Positions 57,121 to 64,000 of a stretch of DNA of 64,000 nt are shown here, in pieces (the first letter of the stretch is position 1; each line of letters begins with the position of its first letter). The notes beneath the pieces were generated by a model that was not told the origin of the DNA, made no database searches, and saw only the letters and a list, made by a program, of their open reading frames with translations. The DNA lies in the NCBI GenBank assembly GCA_051294375.1, contig JBJCIZ010000239.1, positions 2,245,476-2,309,475 on the forward strand, in the 5' to 3' direction. A program made the translations under genes and the position numbers. This DNA comes from Paraspadella gotoi. Taxonomy: Eukaryota; Chaetognatha.

Positions 57121-59400
57121 ATATATATTTATCCTGTCTTGTTGTGTGTTTTATACGTTTGTACTTGAATTCACTTTAATTGATTGTTTAATTTATTTAC
57201 TTAGTTCGAAAGAATGATTATTGTTAAACTTATTTTACATATCGAGTGTCTTCGCAAAGTTTGCGCCGATCTCGCCCCCTTTCTAACAAATCGAGGTCAA
57301 GCGGACAAATTAGTAAACCCATCCGCCGAATAAAAACCCGGCAACAACGTCCAGATCGCAAATCCCCTTAAACGAAATAAAAGTCTACTTAAGGGGAAAA
57401 AGAATTAATCCTTCGATGACAATCGAGGACTCAAAAATCGAGGGGGGAATTAAGGATTCGAACTCCGAACCCGAAGAGAAAGCCCCCTCGCGGGCCCGCC
57501 CCCGGATGAGAGGGAGAGTTTGCGGGGGAGAGGGAGAGAGAGAGAGCAGAAGACGAGCGGATAGAGAAGGAGACGGAGTTTCGAGACAAAAGGCTCAATT
57601 AATGGAAGATGAAAAGAGTTGAGAAATTGAAGAATGCGGTTTTTGGAAATAGGAGAGAAAGATTTGAAAGTGAGGGGAGAAATTGAAAATTTGGGGAAAA
57701 GTAAATCGGAAAATTCGAATAATGAATATTGAATGATAAATTTGTATTATTTTTAATATAGTGTGAATACTTTCTTTCCTGCGTTTTAGAATTAGTTTGA
57801 GAGACGAAAATTTTGTATATTGTTTACAACGATTTTATTATAGAAACAAATTACGGGCATGTTTCGGCTTCAACGTAAACCTTCATCGGCGCAAAAAACG
57901 ATTTGATTTCTGAAATTAATTAATGTTTTGTGGCGAATCCTAAATTCGCCTCCGGTATAGCTTGGTGAAAACTCACTTCGTCCCATTGGCTTGGACAGCT
58001 AAGTACTTGTTCACAAATCGTGAGTTCCGGGTTTCAGTAGCTTCTTTATATTTGTTTGTAGGTCAAATCGTTTGGAACTTACCGGCCAAAAAATATTGTT
58101 ACCTCAAATAAAAAATGGCCAAAAAAAATAATATTTAGTTTTCTACCATTTTTGTATTTAGTTATTTGTTTTTATTTTGAATAGAGTTAGTTATTTTTTT
58201 TATTTTTTTTATTTGGCAATGCCATCACAGGAAACGGATTGATCATGCACCTGGTTTAAAAAAGTCCTATTATAGCTCTCAGAAAAGAGGGAAAGATGCA
58301 CAACATCAATATTGGGACTGAAAAGAATTGCGTTAAAGATGTAAAAAAACATTTCACTGTCATACCTCAATTCGCTGTATAAGAGCATGCCCAGAAAAAT
58401 ACAGGCAGTAGTCGATAACAAGGAAGAGCATACCAAATATTGAGAATGTTTTACCCATGTTTTGTATACTTTTTATTGAATAAATGAATTATGTGATATA
58501 CTTTTTTCCTAGATATTAATTCGAGGGAAAGCAATGTATTTACTGAGTACAATTTTTTATTGTGACTAATAAGAACTAATCATTGTCGCTTTAATCGGAA
58601 GAAGGTAAACAATTCGCGAATAGGAGGATGAGCGGAACAATGAAAATTTCATTGCGACGATGACGATATCGATGAAGACGACGACGACGATGACGACGAC
58701 GACGAAGAAGAAAAAGGACAAGGAAGACGACAAGAAATAATCCCGTCCGGGACAAAAAAGAGTGGACCCCAAAAAAAAAAAGGTCGGACAAAAGAACGAT
58801 ATCGTTTCTCCTTAATTGAAGAGAGAGAAACAACCATATCACAAATGGCAAGACGGGTAATGAAAATTGTGTAGTTTATTTCTTGCAACTCCGATATAAA
58901 TGGAAAATTACAAATACTCAATACTGTCGCTTTTAATACTCGTTATACATCAGGCGTTGTGATTATTCTAGTATCAGGCGGTGCTACTGGCTTTGACTAC
59001 GTGTCAGGCAGTCAAAACTCGTAAGATTGCTTGATTGGTTTAATCCGCCACCTTATTAAATCGTTTGGGTTTTCTCAGTCAAATTTGATTAGTTTTAGTA
59101 GCGATATTACTTTTTTTTTCGTTATGATTGCCTTTACTCGTCACAGAGGGCAAGACTTCAAGTCAAGTTTCACCTTTTTCAATACCTAATTCAATACTGC
59201 TGTATAAGTTTATAACATAATAAGTTTATAACATATCAAATAACCGAAAATAGACTCGATCGATGAAATTTCCGATTTCAAAGTCTTGATTTTTATTTTT
59301 CTCTCAAAACGTCGTCGATTTCCTCTTCCTCAAAATCCCATCTTCCTCGTCGCCTTACTCAACCATAGATCATTCCTCTTCCCTCTTCCTTTTACCGAAC
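57121..59400. other. Intergenic region between the zinc-finger and EMX-like genes
   Basis: A GC-richer patch at 57410-57620 holds a 68-residue open frame rich in Arg and Glu (start near 57416) without splice or family support. GAC/GAT triplets at about 58650-58740 make Asp-rich frames. No gene can be supported. Confidence 0.4.
57845..57905 (-). ncRNA. Degenerate hammerhead-like core, second copy
   Basis: On the minus strand: CCGATGA (one change from CTGATGA), a stem region beginning GG and closing CC (GGTTTACGTTGAAGCC), GAAAC, a short stem III and GTA. It matches the layout of 1676-1722. The changed core base argues against activity. Confidence 0.2.
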
Positions 59401-59443
59401 GCTTCTCAACAAGACCGAGAATGGAGGAAGAAGATCCTCGTCG

Positions 59444-59516
<73 letters not shown>
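59444..59516. repeat. (TCG)n triplet repeat
   Basis: About 24 TCG/CGT triplets. The plus-strand frame from the ATG at 59421 reads as a serine run and ends soon after; the minus strand reads as aspartate. A consensus donor (GTAAGT at 59614) follows about 100 bases later, so this could be an upstream exon of the EMX-like gene, but no open frame links the ATG to that donor. Confidence 0.85.
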
Positions 59517-59518
<2 letters not shown>

Positions 59519-59621
59519 TTTTCTAATTCGCGTTCGATCGTCCGTCAAGCGTCATCGTTAACTTTGTCATCGTCGTTGTCATCGTCGTTGTCATCGTCGC
59601 CGAGCGCTGAAAAAAGTAAGT

Positions 59622-59623
<2 letters not shown>

Positions 59624-59699
<76 letters not shown>
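59624..59699. repeat. (CT)n microsatellite
   Basis: About 37 CT units just after a GTAAGT donor-like site. Confidence 0.95.
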
Positions 59700-59701
<2 letters not shown>

Positions 59702-59961
59702 GCTCTTTTCTCAGTCGCTTTCCTCTCTTCCGAAGGAGATTTTCTCTTTTTTTTATTTCTGATAAAGAATTGTTAAAAAAAAAATTAAAAAGTACAATTC
59801 CATTTCAAACAATATGTAACAATTTAACAACCAATCAACGTTTATTTTACTAATTGAATAAATTCACCGAGATCCGGTAACGACGCGCCGAAATCATTTG
59901 TAATTTTTTGAACTCAAACTTAGTTTTACTTTTTTACAATAATAACTCGAGTTGTCCGTTG

Positions 59962-60051
59962 TCTCTCTCTCTTTCTCTCTTTCTCTCTCTCTCTCCCTCT
60001 CTCTCTCTCTCGTTCTTCTCTCTCTCTCTCTCTCCTCGTCTTTCACTCTCG

Positions 60052-60090
<39 letters not shown>

Positions 60091-60091
60091 G

Positions 60092-60124
<33 letters not shown>

Positions 60125-60125
60125 A
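59962..60125. repeat. CT-rich interrupted microsatellite
   Basis: CT units broken by TTCT, GTCT and CCCT variants. It is older or less pure than the neighbouring arrays. Confidence 0.9.
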
Positions 60126-60300
60126 CACTTTGCGCCACCGACGTCTCTCGACTAATATCAGCTGCTTGGTTAAATACTCGGCAAAATACCGCAACCGATT
60201 ATACATCAGGAAAATCAAATCTTTATGAAATGACATTTTATATATATGTAAAATTGGTACAACCAATATATGTTATCGAAAAAATATATGAATGTTCCTT

Positions 60301-60317
60301 CTTCTATTTTTAACAGC
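60301..60317 (+). other. Splice acceptor upstream of the EMX-like start
   Basis: CTTCTATTTTTAACAG (ending 60316) is a strong acceptor. The frame of the EMX-like gene is open from 60317 to the ATG at 60500, though the intervening sequence is Lys-rich and A-rich and reads more like a 5' UTR. It implies at least one earlier non-coding or coding exon, perhaps the one ending at the donor at 59614. Confidence 0.55.
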
Positions 60318-60499
60318 GCCCTCTGGGAGACACGAGCGTGGAAATAAAAAGAAAGTTTTCGCGGGTGTTAGACGCAAACCCGCGTCAACCAACCGACCCA
60401 AAAATCGAATCCGGATTTCTCAAATTTAAAAAAAAAAAAAACCAAGACTCGCTAAAAATAGAAACGAAAAAAAAAATCGACTCCCCCCCCCGAAACAAA

Positions 60500-60626
60500 A
60501 TGATGCCAGTCGGTCACGTGATGGCGGCGCCGCCTGTGAGGCTTCACAAGAAGATGGCGTTCTCCATCGACGCCATCGTCGGGAAAAGTAAGTTCGGCGG
60601 TTGGAAGATCGAATGGGGTCTTGGGA

Positions 60627-60690
<64 letters not shown>

Positions 60691-63128
60691 GAGACAATAG
60701 ACAATAGACAATATTAAGAGAGAGAGAGACAGAGAGACAGAGAAACAGAGAAACAGAGAAAGAGAGACAGAGAAACAGAGAAACAGAGAGAGAGAGACAG
60801 AGAGACAGAAATCCTCTAAAGATGAGGTTAAGCTTTTTAAAAAAAGCCGTCGTCCCTCCATCCGTAAATCTTCTCTCTAACTCTCAGCTCATCTCATCTT
60901 CTCTCTCTCATTTCCCCCCCCCTCTCCCCTACCCCCTCCTCCTCCAAAAGGTCGTTCCCCATCCCCCACCCACCTCCCCTCCCACTCGCCCGGATCCCTC
61001 AGTCCGGCCACGCCCACTTCCGGTCGAAGCGTCAACGTCTCTCGTCGTTCGCCGTCGCGTCCGCCGTCGCCGCCGCAGACGCGTCCGTCGTTTCACTCGA
61101 CGCCGCTGCCGCTGCCGCTGCTGCCGCCGGCGCCGCGGCGATCGCCGTCCCGCTCTCGATCGCCGCTGCGGACTTCGTCGTCGTCGCCGCCGGAGCAGCG
61201 TCTCGTCCAACCGCGCCCGCGTTACGGCGCCGTAGACGTGAAAGGGATGACGCCGCTTCCGCCGACGACGCCGCCTATGAAGACGCCGATGCGTGCGTCG
61301 CCTACGAGGATCGACGGCGCCGGTTTGGCGAACGGAGCAGGGAGGGCGCCGTTGTCGCCGGTGAGGAGGGAGAAGTCGTTGTTGTTGTCGTTGTCGTCGT
61401 CGTTCCGTGTTTATATCCGCTGTTGTTGTTGTTGTCATTGTCGACTTTTTTTTTCTGTCGTTGTAATCTTCAATGTCATTGTTGCTTTAAACTCTCTTAG
61501 GACTTCGCTGCTTTTGTTCGACCTTATTATTAATATTAAAGAAATAATAATAAAAATAGTAATAATGAAATTGGTACAATCAATATAAAAAATATCCATT
61601 CAGTTAATAAATAAGCTATCTCGCCCCTGACTTTGGGACAGGCTTTGGTGGTTTAAGGCCTCCATCACTCTTAAATAATGACATAACAGGTCCCCGCAAG
61701 CTTTCAATCAATATTACTAATACAACAACATTACAATATTACTACTAATAATATTACTAATGTTAATAAGAATCCTTTTTCCTCCCTTTCAGCCTCTACT
61801 CCCTCCACAACTTCTCCCCGCCTCCCTTCGTTCCTCCGCTCCCTGCTTCTTCCCCTCTCTCCCTCCCTGCTTTCCCTCTTCCCTCCCTTCCTCCCTTTTA
61901 TCCGATCCCGCTTTGGCGTCCTACTTGGCCGCAGCGGCGGCGGCCGCCGCCGCCTCGGCCGCCGCGACTAACCCCACCGGCGCCGCTCACTCTAGTCTGA
62001 GTCCCGGCGGCGTCGAATTGGCGGAAAGGACGCCGCAGACGATGTCGCCGGCTTCTCTGCATTCCGCGGCCTTCGCGCAATTACATTTGCTCGGCTCGAA
62101 TCTTACGCAGGGTAATTCGTGGGAAAAAATATCTTCAATCTAATTTGCATATTGTCGTTTTTTTGGTTTTTTTTGATTATGCATTGATAAAGTTTCGTTA
62201 TGATATTTTACAAGTTTTTTTTTCGTTTTTTTCCTGCATTTATTGGTCATATTTAATTATGATTGGATCTCGAGAGGATGATTGCGTTTGTTAATACAAA
62301 CAACTCGTTTATAATCTATAACATTCGTTCTTGGCATGAAATTTTGACTTCATTCTAATTCATTCGTTTGAATGTTTCGTCCGAATTAGACGAGTTGAGT
62401 CCTTTTGAATTTCAATGGTAAGATAATACCAACGTTGATACGCTATGTTGTCAGTTATTTCTATAATTAATATTATATGATAATGATTCCTTCTTTTTCT
62501 CTCTCTTCTCACTTATCACTTATCTCTTCTCACTTATCACTTATCTCTTCTCACTTAGGTTCTCATTCGCTCCCGGGATTCTCACCCCACCATCTCCCTT
62601 CCATTCCCACTCAACCGGTTCCACTCAAAATTTCCCCGTCGATCAAGTGAGTGGAAAAAACACGTGACCCAGTCACGGTGACACTTAACCATAATTTCTA
62701 TAACTAATTTAAACTAAAAGAAAATAAAAGCATTGTAATGATATTGATATAGATATGAGTTACGTCATTTTTTTTTTACAATGAATATTGACCATGATTA
62801 TTTTTATTTGATATTTATGAATGATTATTGACTTGATGGGAGAAAACTTTACGTTTAAAATGAATTTTATTCATTCATAAAAGTAATATTATTAAGAGGA
62901 CATAAGATTGAATTATGACCCCGGCCCTCGCTCTTTTCAGCCCCGCCCCACATTTGCCGCATCCTACTCCTCTCCTACCGCCCTTCGCCAGCCCGGGCCT
63001 CGGCCCTCACGGCCTCACCGGGCCGCATCCGCCGCCGCCTCCTCCGCCCCACGGGCCGCTTCCGGGGTCCATCTACCCCTGGATACTGGCCCGGCACGGT
63101 CGCCTGCCCACCGGTTTTCGATTACCGG
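60500..63128 (+). CDS. EMX/empty-spiracles-like homeobox gene, N-terminal exons (homeobox beyond window)
   Basis: Five exons: 60500-60587, 60951-61360, 61793-62111, 62559-62646, 62941-63128. All have GT-AG borders (GTAAGT, GTGAGG, GTAATT, GTGAGT, GTAAGA) and matching phases 1, 0, 1, 2, 1, giving 364 residues so far. The start MMPVGH is chosen because EMX proteins carry a motif like MAFSIDAIVGKS close to the N-terminus. Then follow a Ser-Pro-Arg-rich region, an alanine run (SYLAAAAAAAAASAAAT), a Pro/His-rich part, and GSIYPWILARHGRLPTGFRL, which resembles the FYPW hexapeptide-like motif just before the EMX homeodomain. EMX proteins are DNA-binding transcription factors of anterior and head patterning. 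The homeodomain itself is not in the window, so another ANTP-class gene remains possible. The frame is also open upstream to an acceptor at 60316. Confidence 0.7.
60624..60691. repeat. (GAAA)n microsatellite in intron 1
   Basis: About 16 tetranucleotide units within the first intron (60588-60950) of the EMX-like gene. Confidence 0.95.
60717..60812. repeat. GAGACA/GAAACA-type repeat in intron 1
   Basis: Alternating AGAGAC and AGAAAC hexamer- to octamer-like units next to the GAAA array in the same intron. Confidence 0.85.
61565..61725 (+). repeat. Short interspersed repeat (~150 bp family), copy 3, in intron 2
   Basis: Starts near ATTGGTACAATCAATAT, a near-palindrome, and ends near GCAAGCTTTCAATCAATATT. 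It lies wholly inside intron 2 (61361-61792) of the EMX-like gene. It matches 5850-5990 in reverse complement and 53262-53415 in the same orientation. Confidence 0.65.
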
Positions 63129-64000
63129 GTAAGATATTGAGAAAGTGAGACGGTTTAATTACAATCAATCCTTTTCTTTAATGGTTAATCTAAATTAAGA
63201 AAATGATATTTATTTCCCCTTTTTTACTTATTGTTTTTTGTTTTTTTTCCAAATGAAAATATTTAAATAAAAGATTTCATTTTCCTAAAAATCTAAGCAA
63301 TCTAATTTATGTAAACGTCGCCAATTTGAAATAGTGCGCGGTTTCCTTCCATAATAATAATAGTCATAATCAAAATAAATTGCTTCTACTTTGACCCGAA
63401 ACAAAAGTCGTATTATAAACGGAACATCCATAAAAGAAATTGAATTTTCCCTTAATAACGATCAAAGTGAATTTTCTTTTCTTTTTTTTTTTATAGCCTT
63501 GCAAACCGTTTCCTTTCTTAAGATTCCCACTGACTCCTTGTTTAAATTTATGAATATCCGTAAAATTACGGCGGTTTTTATAACCGTCGTTTTATTTCTG
63601 GGGAGAATCAACTCGAGGAAAGATAAGAGAAGAAATTATTTTAAATCTTATGTTTTGAGACGTTGTATGAAAGTTTAGTGGATGAATGACAACTAACGGA
63701 CAAGAGAGGGTATTGTAGGAAGAATTACTTAGCTGATATTGAGGTCAATAGTTTCTGCTTAGTGCTTAAAAATGGTTCTTTGTTATATAAAAAAAAGAAT
63801 AGAATACAATAGAAAATAAACGAAATATAGACTTTCTAAGCTGCTTACAAAAATTCAAATTAAATATTTTCCCTCATGATTTATAAACCAAAAACAATAA
63901 TCTTGTATTCTTAAAATGAAAATAAAAAACAGAATGAAATAATATTCTTTATTTCCTAAATAGACTTTTAACATCCTCGATAAAAAGATTAAACTACAAT
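63129..64000 (+). other. Intron 5 of the EMX-like gene (runs off the window)
   Basis: AT-rich sequence after donor GTAAGA at 63129. An acceptor-like TTTTTTTTTTATAG at about 63496 is followed by an open stretch to 63678, but its residues do not resemble a homeodomain, so it is not taken as an exon. Confidence 0.55.

Noticed and set aside
59421-59561. Poly-serine protein MEEEDPRR plus Ser run
   Set aside because: It is a TCG triplet array; the frame stops before the downstream splice donor and has no other support.
62915-63128. HOX-type YPWM hexapeptide gene
   Set aside because: The N-terminal FSIDAIVGK motif together with IYPWILARHGR fits EMX better; without the homeodomain HOX cannot be fully excluded.
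63391-63678. Sixth exon of the EMX-like gene
   Set aside because: It has an acceptor-like site, but the residues after it lack any homeodomain helix and the composition is AT-rich.

Overview
The window is eukaryotic, from an AT-rich, repeat-laden invertebrate animal genome. Coding sequence is split by GT-AG introns, Ty3/gypsy and non-LTR retrotransposons sit among DNA transposons with terminal inverted repeats (TIRs), and the right end carries the front of an EMX/empty-spiracles-like homeobox gene. The N-terminal motif of that gene (FSIDAIVGK) hints at an arthropod or other ecdysozoan, but the phylum is not established. There is no bacterial gene organisation and no CRISPR array.

Layout. 1-25 kb is almost all repeat and contains two copies of one ~8-9 kb block (2461-10530 and 15560-24788). 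Copy 2 carries many single-base indels up to about 20.6 kb, and both copies abut runs of N. An inverted pair (1-1180 and 14290-15560) flanks this. Both copies hold the same decayed Ty3/gypsy pol fragment, broken at the same base by the same TIR element. In copy 2 both ends of that element are visible (22104-25154), with an exact 8-bp target duplication. The rest of this dead gypsy element runs to 27.5 kb. From 28.0 to 33.4 kb there are short, GC-richer, gene-like exons (29.0-29.3 plus strand, 30.3-30.5 minus strand, possibly 32.65-32.86 plus strand) between repeats.

From 33.7 to 43.4 kb lies a set of nested insertions. A non-LTR retrotransposon (ORF1, then endonuclease and reverse transcriptase) is interrupted three times: by a 2.4-kb TIR element at a TA, by a 532-bp hAT-like element with an 8-bp duplication, and by a miniature LTR element. 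The right LTR of that miniature element is itself split by a 3.2-kb TIR element. From 43.4 to 48.2 kb is a Ty3/gypsy element with open gag and pol. From 52.5 to 55.7 kb is a minus-strand C2H2 zinc-finger gene (four exons modelled). From 60.5 kb to beyond the window is the EMX-like gene; five exons join with every splice phase matching, and the homeobox would lie past 64 kb.

The most notable finding is a family of terminal-repeat retrotransposons in miniature (TRIM-like). It has ~220-240 bp LTRs that begin TATGG and end CTTCA, a primer-site-like TTGGTGAG directly after the left LTR, a ~185-bp non-coding interior, a G-rich polypurine tract and 4-bp target duplications. Two-LTR copies, truncated copies and solo LTRs are scattered through the window, including inside an intron of the zinc-finger gene. 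No autonomous partner with the same LTR is visible here.
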